From Roseobacter sp. MH60115 (GTDB lineage: Bacteria; Pseudomonadota; Alphaproteobacteria; Rhodobacterales; Rhodobacteraceae), in contig NZ_JADOBQ010000005.1 of assembly GCF_015644665.1 (NCBI RefSeq), positions 62,001-126,000 on the forward strand: DNA of 64,000 nt, read 5' to 3'. Shown piece after piece: positions 47,775-55,755 of the stretch. Position numbers and translations under genes: made by a program. Within the stretch, counting starts at the first letter, position 1; every line of letters begins with the position of its first letter. The notes below the pieces were generated by a model. It did not search any database. It was not told the origin of the DNA and saw only the letters and a program-made list of their open reading frames with translations.

Positions 47775-47807
47775 TTAGGTCCAGTTGATTGCTTCGTTTA
47801 ATCCCAG
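47775..47807 (-). promoter_or_regulatory. Candidate TauR boxes upstream of xsc
   Basis: On the minus strand CTGGGATTAA (47807-47798) and CTGGACCTAA (47784-47775) are direct repeats 23 bp apart. The second matches the consensus CTGGACYTAA recalled for Rhodobacter TauR at every position, and its TAA is the tauR stop codon. A weaker third unit ends TCTAA 23 bp further on. Confidence 0.6.
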
Positions 47808-49271
47808 ATCGCATGTTTGGCGCATCTCATGCGCAATCCGCGCGATGCCATCCGCAATGCGGCTTGCCGGGATGGAGGAATAGGCGAGGCGGTAGTAGTT
47901 CTTTGGGCGTCCGGGGCCGCTGAAAAAGGCGTGGCCTGGCTCGATCAGAACGCCGCGCGCTTGCAAGCGGCGGGCCAGGTCCTGGGTGTCGATGTCACTG
48001 CCGGCCCGCATCCAGAAGGAGGAGCCGCCGTAGGCCCCCTGACCTGCGATTTGCAGACCCTCTGCAGCAATGGCATTTGCCATGATTTCGCGGCGCTCGT
48101 GCAGGGCGCTGCCCATGCGTCGGATCAAGGCGTCATGGTGTCCCAGCGACAGGAAGTAGGCAGCTGTGCGTTGCACGTGACCGGGCGGGTGCCGCAACAC
48201 CGAGGCACGCAGTGCGCGCGCTTCGCGGATGAAGGGCTCGGATCCCACCAGATAGCCAAGCCGCAGGCCGGGAAAGAGCGATTTGGAAAAGCTGCCCACA
48301 TAGATCACTCGCCCATCGGTATCGAGACTTTTGAGCGCCGGGGACGGGCTTTTGAGAAAGGACATCTCGAATTCATAATCGTCTTCGACGATCAGCGCAT
48401 CCATCTCCGCCGCGCGTTCCAGCAGATCATGACGCCGATGCATGGGCATGGTGCCGGTGGTCGGGCATTGGTGACTGGGCGTGGTGAAAATCACATCCGT
48501 GTCGGGCGGAATGGCGTCAGGCGGCATGCCGTCTGCATCCACCCGTACGGGCGTGACGTGACAACGTGACTGGCTCAGAACATCCCGGAGTGCCGGATAA
48601 CAAGGATCCTCCAGTGCGGCGCGACGTCTTTGCGTCAGCAGGACCTGTGTGGTCAGCCAGAGTGCATTCTGTGCGCCCAGCGTGATCAGGATCTGTTCCG
48701 GGCGCGCAGTTATGCCGCGTCGGGGCAGCGTGTGGCGGGCGATGAATTCGATCAGTTGCGGGTCGTCCTGATCGTAGTAATCGGTCGTAAGGGCGGTGAA
48801 GTCCTTCTGCCCCAGCGCCTTCAGCGCACAAAGCCGCCAGTTGGCGTGATCAAACAGTTCCGGATCGGCCTGCCCGTAAATGAAAGGATACCGATAGCCG
48901 CCCCAGTCCGCGGGCTTGCGGGGCATATCCCCGCCGGAGAATTTCTGGCCGATTGCGCGGGTCCAATCCACCGCGTCCTGACCGGTCTGGCTTGGGGCAA
49001 AGGCGGGCGGCACGGGCGCATTGTCGGAGACGTAGTACCCTGACCGGCCCCGCGACGTCAGGTAATCGTTAGCCAGCAATTCGGTGTAGGCAATGGTTAC
49101 GGTGATCCGGCTGACCCCCAGATGGGTTGCAAGCTTGCGGGTTGATGGTAGCTTCTCGCCGCGCTGGAAACGCCCCGAGAGGATGCCTTGGGCAATCATC
49201 TGCTGAATCTGCGACTGCAGCGTTCCCTGTGCATCGGGATGCAGAAAAAATGTTTCCACGGGCAGCGCCAT
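47775..49271 (-). CDS. tauR: MocR-type (GntR/aminotransferase fusion) taurine regulator TauR
   Basis: A 498-residue regulator with a GntR winged helix at about 15-80 (IQQMIAQGILSGRFQRGEKLPSTRKLATHLGVSRITVTIAY in pieces) fused to a class I aminotransferase-like domain from about 150. LGAQNALWLTTQVLL and the PLP-Lys region YVGSFSKSLFPGLRLGYLVG are present. Neighbouring taurine genes and box-like repeats identify it as TauR, an activator of tpa and xsc. It lies upstream of xsc in the same direction. Confidence 0.9.
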   Translation of the reverse strand: MALPVETFFLHPDAQGTLQSQIQQMIAQGILSGRFQRGEKLPSTRKLATHLGVSRITVTIAYTELLANDYLTSRGRSGYYVSDNAPVPPAFAPSQTGQDAVDWTRAIGQKFSGGDMPRKPADWGGYRYPFIYGQADPELFDHANWRLCALKALGQKDFTALTTDYYDQDDPQLIEFIARHTLPRRGITARPEQILITLGAQNALWLTTQVLLTQRRRAALEDPCYPALRDVLSQSRCHVTPVRVDADGMPPDAIPPDTDVIFTTPSHQCPTTGTMPMHRRHDLLERAAEMDALIVEDDYEFEMSFLKSPSPALKSLDTDGRVIYVGSFSKSLFPGLRLGYLVGSEPFIREARALRASVLRHPPGHVQRTAAYFLSLGHHDALIRRMGSALHERREIMANAIAAEGLQIAGQGAYGGSSFWMRAGSDIDTQDLARRLQARGVLIEPGHAFFSGPGRPKNYYRLAYSSIPASRIADGIARIAHEMRQTCDLGLNEAINWT

Positions 49272-49740
49272 GACGATAGCCTATACTGGATATAGACTGC
49301 CATCAATCTGGTATTAATCGGAGATGAAAACCTCCGACCTCTCCCCCCATCTATGCAGTCTGCTTTGACCAAAAAGCGAATTATTGAAACCATGGGTATC
49401 ATTAATTGAGAAATTTGACAAGTGGTTCGCGCCTTTGTCCGGTCAGACGCAACTATGTCACTGATTATGCAACAAGAGACAGATTTGCAGGCACCATTTG
49501 ATCTGTATCAGTGACCGGCTTCCGGAGTGCGGCAAAACTGTGTGGGACCGAAAAGAGAGGCGTCATGTATGAGGCACACAGGCCTGCGCATAAATCAAGC
49601 ATCCGTTTGGCTGCCTGATCCTTTGGCGGGAAGCCCCCATGCACGTGCCGAAACAAGTCGGAGCGTCCCCGCGTCTTGATCGAGGCGCCTTTCATCACAT
49701 CCCGCCGGTTTTGATCCGGCCTCAGCCAATGGAGACATAA
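49272..49740. other. 469-bp non-coding region between tauR and the DUF465 gene
   Basis: It contains the direct repeats at 49286-49317 next to the tauR start, an AT-rich block at about 49375-49420 that probably includes promoters, and nothing else I can assign. A 100-codon open frame on the minus strand overlapping the DUF465 start has no family features. Confidence 0.5.
49286..49317 (+). promoter_or_regulatory. Candidate TauR boxes upstream of tauR
   Basis: CTGGATATAG (49286-49295) and CTGGTATTAA (49308-49317) are direct repeats spaced exactly 22 bp, each matching CTGGACYTAA at 7 and 8 of 10 positions. They sit 15 bases before the tauR start and read on the opposite strand, which would suit autoregulation. 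Confidence 0.55.
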
Positions 49741-49980
49741 ATGGCCAACACCCCACATGAGCTGCACGAAGAATTCCCCGAAAAAAAGCAGGCCATAAGC
49801 GATCTGAAATCGTCAGACGGTCACTTTGCCCGCCTGTTTGAAGAGTATCACGAGGTCAATCGCGCGATCCATCGGGCCGAGACCAATGTCGAGCCAACCG
49901 ACGACCTGCACATGATGGAAATGCGCAAGGAACGCATGGTCCTGAAGGACGAGATTGCCAAGTGCCTCGCCGAGGTGTGA
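49741..49980 (+). CDS. DUF465 (YdcH-family) small protein
   Basis: A 79-residue, highly charged helical protein of the YdcH/DUF465 family: FARLFEEYHEVNRAIHRAET is the hallmark helix, then DDLHMMEMRKERMVLKDEIA, predicted as a helical hairpin. The function is unknown; these proteins are often near stress or envelope genes. A good GGAG site precedes the ATG. It sits between tauR and tpa with its own terminator and is not obviously part of taurine metabolism. Confidence 0.88.
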   Translation: MANTPHELHEEFPEKKQAISDLKSSDGHFARLFEEYHEVNRAIHRAETNVEPTDDLHMMEMRKERMVLKDEIAKCLAEV

Positions 49981-50016
49981 AGCCGCCCGGTTAAAAAGGA
50001 CCGGTCTCCGCACATA

Positions 50017-50045
50017 AAAGGCCCCGGTTTCGCGCCGGGGCCTTT
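50017..50045. terminator. Bidirectional terminator between the DUF465 gene and tpa
   Basis: An 11-bp stem AAAGGCCCCGG / CCGGGGCCTTT with a 7-base loop; it separates the convergent DUF465 and tpa transcripts. Confidence 0.88.
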
Positions 50046-50061
50046 GTGTTCGCGTATGGGT

Positions 50062-51456
50062 TTATCCGAAGACGCGGGTGAGGGCGCTGTCGACCGCACT
50101 ACAGATGTGGTCAATGTCGTCCTTCGTCGCGATCAGCGCGGGCGAGAAACAGAGCGTGTTGTTCTTGCCGGGCAGAGACCGGTTGGTCGCCCCGATGATC
50201 ACCGCCTGTTTCATGCAGTCACCCACGACGGCCTGAACCATCTTCTCGGCGGCGGGCTCGCGGGTTTCGCGGTCGGCAACAAGCTCGGCCCCGACAAAGA
50301 GGCCCTTGCCGCGCACGTCACCGATCACCGCGTGCTTGTCCTGCAGCGCGCGCAACTGGTCGACCATGTAGTCGCCCATGGCCACGGTGTTCTCCAGCAG
50401 GTTCTCATCCTCGATGATCCGCATGTTTTCCAGTGCTGCCGCCGGACCGGCCGTGCAGCCGCCGAAGGTCGAGATATCGCGGAAGTAGCTCATGTGGTCC
50501 GAGGTGTCTTCCTTGAACATGTCAAAGACTTCGTTAGTGGTGGCCAGGCAGGAGATCGCCGCGTAGCCTGAGGCGACACCTTTGGCCATGGTCACCATGT
50601 CGGGCTGGATGCCGTAGTGCTGGTAGCCGAACCATGTGCCGGTCCGGCCCACGCCGCAGACAACCTCATCGATGTGCAACAGGATGTCATATTTCTTGCA
50701 GATCTCGGCGACGCGCGGCCAGTAGCCGTCGGGGGCTTCGATGACGCCGCCACCGGCTGTGACCGGCTCAAGGCAGAGCGCGCCCACGGTGTCGGGACCT
50801 TCGCGCAGGATGATCTCTTCGATCTGGTTCGCTGCCCATTCGCCGTAGTTCTGATCGGGCGCGCCGTCCTGCTCGTGTTTGCGGTACTCAAGGCAGTGGG
50901 GCACGCGCACGAAACCGGGGGTATAGGGTCCGTATTGCGCGTTGCGCTCGTCCTGGCCGCCCGCGCTCAGGCAGGCGATGGTGGTGCCGTGATAGTCGCG
51001 GTCGCGGTAGAGGATCTTGTGCTTCTTGCCGCCATAGCGCTTGTGCGCGATCTGGCGCACCATCTTGAAGGCTTTCTCATTCGCCTCGGAGCCGGAATTG
51101 GCGTAGTAGATACGGTCAAGCCCGGGCATCTTGGTCAGCAGCTTTTCGGCGAAAAGCGCGCCTGGGATCGAGCCCACGGTGCCGCCAAAGAAGTTCATTT
51201 TTACAATGGCGTCGCGCACCGCATCGCCCATTGTCTCGCGGCCGTAGCCCACGTTGACGGTCCAGACCCCACCGGAGACTGCGTCGATATGTTCGATGCC
51301 CTTCTGATCCCAGACGCGCATCCCCTTGCCTTCGATGATGATCTTTGGATCGGCGCCGGTAAAGAAGGGCTGGTGCTGGATCAAGTGGTGCCAGACATTG
51401 GCGCGGTCCGCTTCGACAACGCGGCTCAGGTCGTTCTCATTGAAATTGCCGTCCAT
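50062..51456 (-). CDS. tpa: Taurine-pyruvate aminotransferase
   Basis: A 464-residue class III (omega) aminotransferase: taurine plus pyruvate gives sulfoacetaldehyde and L-alanine. VSGGVWTVNVGYGRETMGDAV, YYANSGSEANEKAFKM (cofactor-phosphate loop), DRDYHGTTIACLSAGGQ, LHIDEVVCGVGRTG (cofactor Asp) and MVTMAKGVASGYAAI with the Schiff-base Lys are all present. Linkage to xsc and tauABC supports Tpa over other omega-aminotransferases. A GAGGAGAGG site precedes the ATG; box-like repeats lie about 90-125 bases upstream. Confidence 0.94.
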   Translation of the reverse strand: MDGNFNENDLSRVVEADRANVWHHLIQHQPFFTGADPKIIIEGKGMRVWDQKGIEHIDAVSGGVWTVNVGYGRETMGDAVRDAIVKMNFFGGTVGSIPGALFAEKLLTKMPGLDRIYYANSGSEANEKAFKMVRQIAHKRYGGKKHKILYRDRDYHGTTIACLSAGGQDERNAQYGPYTPGFVRVPHCLEYRKHEQDGAPDQNYGEWAANQIEEIILREGPDTVGALCLEPVTAGGGVIEAPDGYWPRVAEICKKYDILLHIDEVVCGVGRTGTWFGYQHYGIQPDMVTMAKGVASGYAAISCLATTNEVFDMFKEDTSDHMSYFRDISTFGGCTAGPAAALENMRIIEDENLLENTVAMGDYMVDQLRALQDKHAVIGDVRGKGLFVGAELVADRETREPAAEKMVQAVVGDCMKQAVIIGATNRSLPGKNNTLCFSPALIATKDDIDHICSAVDSALTRVFG

Positions 51457-52411
51457 GGATCGGGCCTCTCCTCATGTGTAGAATCAGGTGAAATCGGATG
51501 ACATATTATCCGGATTTGGCTGACATGACTGTTTTTCAGGCGCTGGAAGTAGGGCCAGTTCCGTGCAAACATAGAGCCAGATAGCCCTTTCGATCAAGCG
51601 ATATCGGGCGCAGTGCCCTGTATTTATGGGCCAATTGGCACGATGCCGTCAAATCCCAGGGCACGGCCTCCGCATCGACCGATGCCGCATTTGTGAGCAA
51701 CTGCCCTGCCGACGCAGATCCCTGACGCCCTCTTGTGGGTTACCCTCCTGATGCTGTCCGTGGTGGTGTCCGACGGTCCGCACAGGACGGTGGGCCGATC
51801 TATTTCGAGTGGATAGTGGAAACTTAGCAGAGATCAGCTGACGACCTTTTCGATCTCATCCGCGCCCATCTGATCCCATACGATGCACGACCGATGGGGT
51901 GGATTCGCATGGATCATTGCAGGTGGCGCGGGACGTGTCGCGGAAGGATCTGCCGTTTTCAGTCACCAAAGTCCCGTCCTATAAGTTCCACACACTGCAG
52001 GTGCTGGCGGCGGGGCTGCCGATGGCCGCGCCGTGCATATGCGACCAGATGAAGTGGAAAAGCGACGCAGGAGAAAAAACTGGACTCATGTAGCGTGTCA
52101 AAGTGGTCATTTTTTCTTGTCCGCGCAATGCCACTATGCGCGCGAAACCCGCCAGAAGGCCGGTTTGACTTCAGGGTTTTGCAATCGGAGTTTTCAGGTT
52201 TTGCAATGTCCCGCATAAATAGAAAAGAGGGGCATGTTTTTCGGGCAGTTTCATCCAGATGACAGTTTTGTATCAATAATGCTCTTGCAGGCGGTGCAAT
52301 TCTGACATTGGATACCTTGTGCAATAACGAACGATAAGCGGCGCAAAGCCGCATCGCACCAAATGAAGGCTGGCCTGGGACGGGCTGGCGTATGATCAAC
52401 GGGAGAACAAG
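51457..52411. other. 955-bp region between divergent tpa and tauA without a clear gene
   Basis: The promoters of tpa and tauA must lie here. The first 130 bp hold TauR-like boxes. The middle (about 51700-52100) is GC-rich and gene-like in composition but repeatedly interrupted. One short minus-strand frame ending at 51839 (last residues WDQMGADEIEKVVS) looks protein-like and may be the tail of a decayed gene. A box-like CTGGACTCAT is at 52080-52089, 320 bp before tauA. The AT-rich 52090-52340 stretch is the likeliest tauA promoter area. Confidence 0.45.
51549..51580 (-). promoter_or_regulatory. Candidate TauR boxes upstream of tpa
   Basis: On the minus strand CTGGCTCTAT (51580-51571) and CTGGCCCTAC (51558-51549) repeat with exactly 22-bp spacing, matching CTGGACYTAA at 7 and 8 of 10 positions. 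They point towards tpa and sit about 93-124 bases before its start. Confidence 0.55.
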
Positions 52412-53413
52412 ATGATCAAGAAGACAACATGCGCATTTGTAGCGGGCGCCGTGATGGCGATCAGCGCGCAGAGTGCCCTGGCCGACGGCCACGGTGAAAT
52501 CACCGTAGGCTACTTCCTGGAATGGCCCATGCCGTTTCTGGCAGCGAAAGCCACTGGGGCCTACGACGAAGCGCTGGGGATGAAGGTGAACTGGGTGTCG
52601 TTTGAGACCGGGACAGCGATGTCCGCGGCGATGGCCTCTGGTGACGTACAGATTTCCGTCAGCCAGGGTGTGCCGCCCTTCGTGGTTGCGACCTCCGGCG
52701 GTCAGGACATCCAGGTCGTGGACGTTGCGGTGTCCTACTCCGAGAACGATAACTGCGTTGTGCATGCCGATCTGGAAATCGAAAAGGAAACCGCAGGCGA
52801 ATTGGCCGGTAAGAAGGTGGCTGTACCTCTGGGGACCGCCGCGCATTACGGTTTCCTGCGGCAGATGGATCATTTCGGCGTTGATGTGGCCAGCCTGCAG
52901 GTCGTGGACATGGCACCACCAGAGGGTGCGGCTGCATTGAGCCAGAAAGCAGTGGATTTTGCTTGCGGCTGGGGCGGTGGCCTCGCGCGGATGCAGGAAT
53001 ATGGCAACGTGCTGCTGACAGGCGCTGAAAAGCAGGAACTGGGTATCTTGGTGTTTGACGTCACCTCAGCACCCGCCTCCTACATTGCCGAAAACGGCGA
53101 TGTCGTCGCGCAGTTCGCAGCGGTGACCGCGGCGGCCAATGCCGACTGGAACGCAAACCAGTCCGAGGAAATGCTGGAAATGATCGCTAAGGAATCCGGT
53201 ATGGATTTGGAAGCGGCGCGCGCGTCGATCTCCACCTTCGAATTTCCGTCGGTCGAAGAGCAGCTGTCCCAGGCCTGGCTCGGCGGCAACGCGGCTGAGT
53301 TCATGAAAGGCGTCGCGGATGTCTTCGTGGAAGCGGGCTCCATCGACTCGGCGCTCGACAGCTATGACGATGCCGTGAACACCGGGCCGCTCTCGGCAGC
53401 AGGCGGCAGCTAA
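52412..53413 (+). CDS. tauA: Taurine ABC transporter substrate-binding protein
   Basis: A 333-residue periplasmic binding protein of the nitrate/sulfonate/taurine family. The signal peptide TCAFVAGAVMAISAQSALA ends at about residue 24. ITVGYFLEWPMPFLAAKATGAYDEALGMKVNWV, the FETGTAMSAAMASGDVQIS loop and GKKVAVPLGTAAHYGFL are family segments. It has its own AACGGGAGAACAAG leader site. Paired hairpins after the stop probably protect its mRNA, giving more binding protein than TauBC. Specificity for taurine is inferred from tpa and xsc. Confidence 0.92.
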   Translation: MIKKTTCAFVAGAVMAISAQSALADGHGEITVGYFLEWPMPFLAAKATGAYDEALGMKVNWVSFETGTAMSAAMASGDVQISVSQGVPPFVVATSGGQDIQVVDVAVSYSENDNCVVHADLEIEKETAGELAGKKVAVPLGTAAHYGFLRQMDHFGVDVASLQVVDMAPPEGAAALSQKAVDFACGWGGGLARMQEYGNVLLTGAEKQELGILVFDVTSAPASYIAENGDVVAQFAAVTAAANADWNANQSEEMLEMIAKESGMDLEAARASISTFEFPSVEEQLSQAWLGGNAAEFMKGVADVFVEAGSIDSALDSYDDAVNTGPLSAAGGS

Positions 53414-53424
53414 GACAATGGCAG

Positions 53425-53485
53425 GCGGCGCGGGACACCCCCGCGCCGCTTCACATTAAAGACCAGAGGCGGGGCCAACCCCGCC
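53425..53485 (+). other. Tandem hairpins between tauA and tauB
   Basis: GCGGCGCGGG-ACACC-CCCGCGCCGC (53425-53449, perfect 10-bp stem) and GGCGGGG-CCAA-CCCCGCC (53468-53485). Neither has a T-run, so transcript stabilisation or partial attenuation after the binding-protein gene is likelier than full termination. Confidence 0.75.
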
Positions 53486-53523
53486 CATCCACCCGCAGTG
53501 CGCGGACAACAGGTGGGGACCTT

Positions 53524-54330
53524 ATGACGGGATTATCCATAAACAGTTTATCGATGCGCTTTGATCTGCCGAATGGCGATCATGTGCAGGCGCTGCAGGA
53601 TGTGTCGCTCGACCTCAAGGCGGGCGAGCTGCTGAGTGTGCTGGGCCCGTCGGGCTGCGGCAAGACCACGCTGCTGAACATCGTGGCGGGGTTTCTCGCG
53701 CCCACCAGCGGGGAACTGATCCTGAACGGCCACAAGGTCACCGGGCCCGATGCCGAGCGTGGAATGGTGTTCCAGCAGGGCGCGCTCTTTGAGTGGATGT
53801 CGGTGCGTGAAAACGTAGGCTTTGGCCCCTCGATGAAGGGCACACCCAAGGCCGAGAAGGACGAGACGGTGAATCACCTGCTCGATGTGGTGGGCCTGCA
53901 GGACTTCAAGGAAAAGGCCGTCTATGAGCTCTCGGGCGGCATGCAGCAGCGGGTCGCTCTGGCGCGATGCCTGGCCAATGATCCTGACGTCATCCTGATG
54001 GATGAACCGCTGGGGGCGCTCGACGCGCTGACGCGGGAGAAGATGCAGAGCCTCGTGCTGAAGCTCTGGAAAGAGACCGGCAAGACGATCATCCTCATCA
54101 CCCACTCGGTGGAAGAGGCGCTGCTCTTGGGCGAGCGGCTGATCGTGATGGCACCGCGCCCCGGACGCATCCACACCGAATACCGCCTGCCTTTTGCAGA
54201 CCTCGGCGTCGATGCCGACCTGCGCGAGGTCAAGAAACACCCCGACTTCGGGCCCAAGCGCGAAGAGATCCTGAACATGATCTGGGATATGGAAGAAGAA
54301 ATTATGGGCGGTAAGGAGGACGCGGCATGA
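53524..54330 (+). CDS. tauB: Taurine ABC transporter ATP-binding protein
   Basis: A 268-residue ABC ATPase of the nitrate/sulfonate/taurine class. Walker A GPSGCGKTT is at 41-49, Q-loop MVFQQGALFEWMSV, signature ELSGGMQQRVALARCLA, Walker B VILMDEPLGALDAL, and the switch His in ILITHSVEEAL. It energises taurine import at the cytoplasmic face. It overlaps the tauC start by 4 bases. Confidence 0.95.
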   Translation: MTGLSINSLSMRFDLPNGDHVQALQDVSLDLKAGELLSVLGPSGCGKTTLLNIVAGFLAPTSGELILNGHKVTGPDAERGMVFQQGALFEWMSVRENVGFGPSMKGTPKAEKDETVNHLLDVVGLQDFKEKAVYELSGGMQQRVALARCLANDPDVILMDEPLGALDALTREKMQSLVLKLWKETGKTIILITHSVEEALLLGERLIVMAPRPGRIHTEYRLPFADLGVDADLREVKKHPDFGPKREEILNMIWDMEEEIMGGKEDAA

Positions 54331-55592
54331 TCCCTCTGCTGATGTATGTGGCCATCTTCGTGGCGGCCTTCTTTATCGTCACCAAGGTGGTGCAGGGCGC
54401 GGGCCTCAAGGATTACACCTCGCTGAAAACCGTGACTTTTGGGGATGAAAGTGCCGTGCGACCGAACCGGGCGGCGGGCATCATCTCGATCCTGACGATC
54501 TTCCTGATGTGGGGCATCTTCACCGGCTCCAGCCTGTTACCGGGGTTCCTGCATGCGCCGGGCCCCTATGAGGGCACGACCACCTTCACCTATACCGCCG
54601 AGGCCGACGGCCAGACGGATGACGCGACGGTCACCGTGGTCGTGCATCCGCGCGAGCAGGCTACCGAGGCGCCCGAGGTCGATCCGGGGGACGGGTTTGC
54701 CAAGAACGATTCCGCCGCCATTGCGCAATGGCGGACGGGGCTGATCCGAGTGGACCGCAACGACGAATTGGGCCGCGATGCGGGCGCCACGGTCGTGGCG
54801 ATCAACGGTGAGCCCATCGCGCCGGGCGAGACGGTGTCGGTAGACGGCGGATCGGTGACGCTGAGCGACCGCGGCACGCCCAACTTCGAGCCCACCAAGG
54901 GCTGGCAGATGGAGCCGCTCTACCTGCCGGCACCCGAAGCGGTCTGGACCCGGTCGCTGGAGATTGCCGGTGCAGGCTTCCGGAACTTTACGCTGATCGA
55001 GCATCTGGGCTATTCGCTGTTCCGCGTGGTCGTGGGCTTCCTCTTTGGCGCGCTGGTGGGCATTCCGCTGGGCTATGCCATGGGGCTTTCGGACTGGTTC
55101 CGCGGCTGGTTTGACCCGATCGTGGAGTTCATGCGTCCGGTGCCGCCGCTGGCGCTCATTCCGCTGGTGATCATCTGGGCGGGCATCGGCGAGGCGGGCA
55201 AGATCATCCTGCTGTTCCTGGCGGCCTTATGGATCATGGCGATTGCAGCGCGCTCCGGCGTGTCTGGCGTGAAGATCTCCAAGGTGCACGCGGCCTATAG
55301 CCTCGGGGCCAGCAAGTGGCAAATCATGCGCCATGTGATCATCCCCAACTCGCTGCCCGAGATCTTCACCGGTGCCCGGGTGGCGATGGGGGTCTGCTGG
55401 GGCACGGTGGTCGCGGCGGAACTGGTCGCGGCGGAGCAGGGGGCGGGCATGATGATCATGACCGCGTCGAAGTTCCAGAACACCGACATCGTGATCATGG
55501 GCATCATCCTGATCGGCGTCATTGGCTTTGGCATCGACATGCTCATGCGATGGGCCGAACGCCTCCTCGTCCCGTGGAAGGGCAAAGGGTGA
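54327..55592 (+). CDS. tauC: Taurine ABC transporter permease with extra periplasmic-loop domain
   Basis: A 421-residue permease, about 140 residues longer than enteric TauC (about 275). The core from about 196 (LYLPAPEAVWTRSL, ALVGIPLGYAMGL, PIVEFMRPVPPLALIPLVIIW, and the coupling-loop YSLGASKWQIMRHVIIPNSLPEI) is standard. Before it come an added hydrophobic helix (3-23), the canonical first helix (about 50-68), then an insert of about 125 residues (75-198). This insert includes TFTYTAEADGQTDDATVTVV, which resembles the closing strands of Ig-like/VCBS repeats. By alignment logic the insert lies in the first periplasmic loop, facing TauA. Confidence 0.9.
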   Translation: MIPLLMYVAIFVAAFFIVTKVVQGAGLKDYTSLKTVTFGDESAVRPNRAAGIISILTIFLMWGIFTGSSLLPGFLHAPGPYEGTTTFTYTAEADGQTDDATVTVVVHPREQATEAPEVDPGDGFAKNDSAAIAQWRTGLIRVDRNDELGRDAGATVVAINGEPIAPGETVSVDGGSVTLSDRGTPNFEPTKGWQMEPLYLPAPEAVWTRSLEIAGAGFRNFTLIEHLGYSLFRVVVGFLFGALVGIPLGYAMGLSDWFRGWFDPIVEFMRPVPPLALIPLVIIWAGIGEAGKIILLFLAALWIMAIAARSGVSGVKISKVHAAYSLGASKWQIMRHVIIPNSLPEIFTGARVAMGVCWGTVVAAELVAAEQGAGMMIMTASKFQNTDIVIMGIILIGVIGFGIDMLMRWAERLLVPWKGKG

Positions 55593-55618
55593 GGCGCTTT
55601 GACAGCCTCAAGTCTCCA

Positions 55619-55645
55619 AACGGAGCCTCCGGGCTCCGTTTTTTA
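55619..55645 (+). terminator. Intrinsic terminator of tauABC
   Basis: A 10-bp stem AAACGGAGCC / GGCTCCGTTT with a 4-base loop, continuing into a T-run, 26 bases after the tauC stop. Confidence 0.92.
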
Positions 55646-55755
55646 TGGGCAAAAGGTCACAATGATCACAGCTTCGTTCAGGAAGGCTCAATTTTCTTGT
55701 GTAATGCTGCGCAATCTCTATGCCTGAGGAAACGCGCGTACGGAAGGCAGACCTC

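Noticed and set aside
49465-49767. 100-codon minus-strand frame upstream of the DUF465 gene
   Set aside because: It overlaps the DUF465 start and its ribosome site and shows no domain or coding pattern.
51899-52093. 64-codon plus-strand frame in the tpa-tauA gap
   Set aside because: No ribosome-binding site and no family features; treated only as part of the possibly decayed interval.
51959-52873. 304-codon minus-strand frame across the tauA start
   Set aside because: It is the shadow of the tauA coding sequence extended into the gap; no recognisable protein features.
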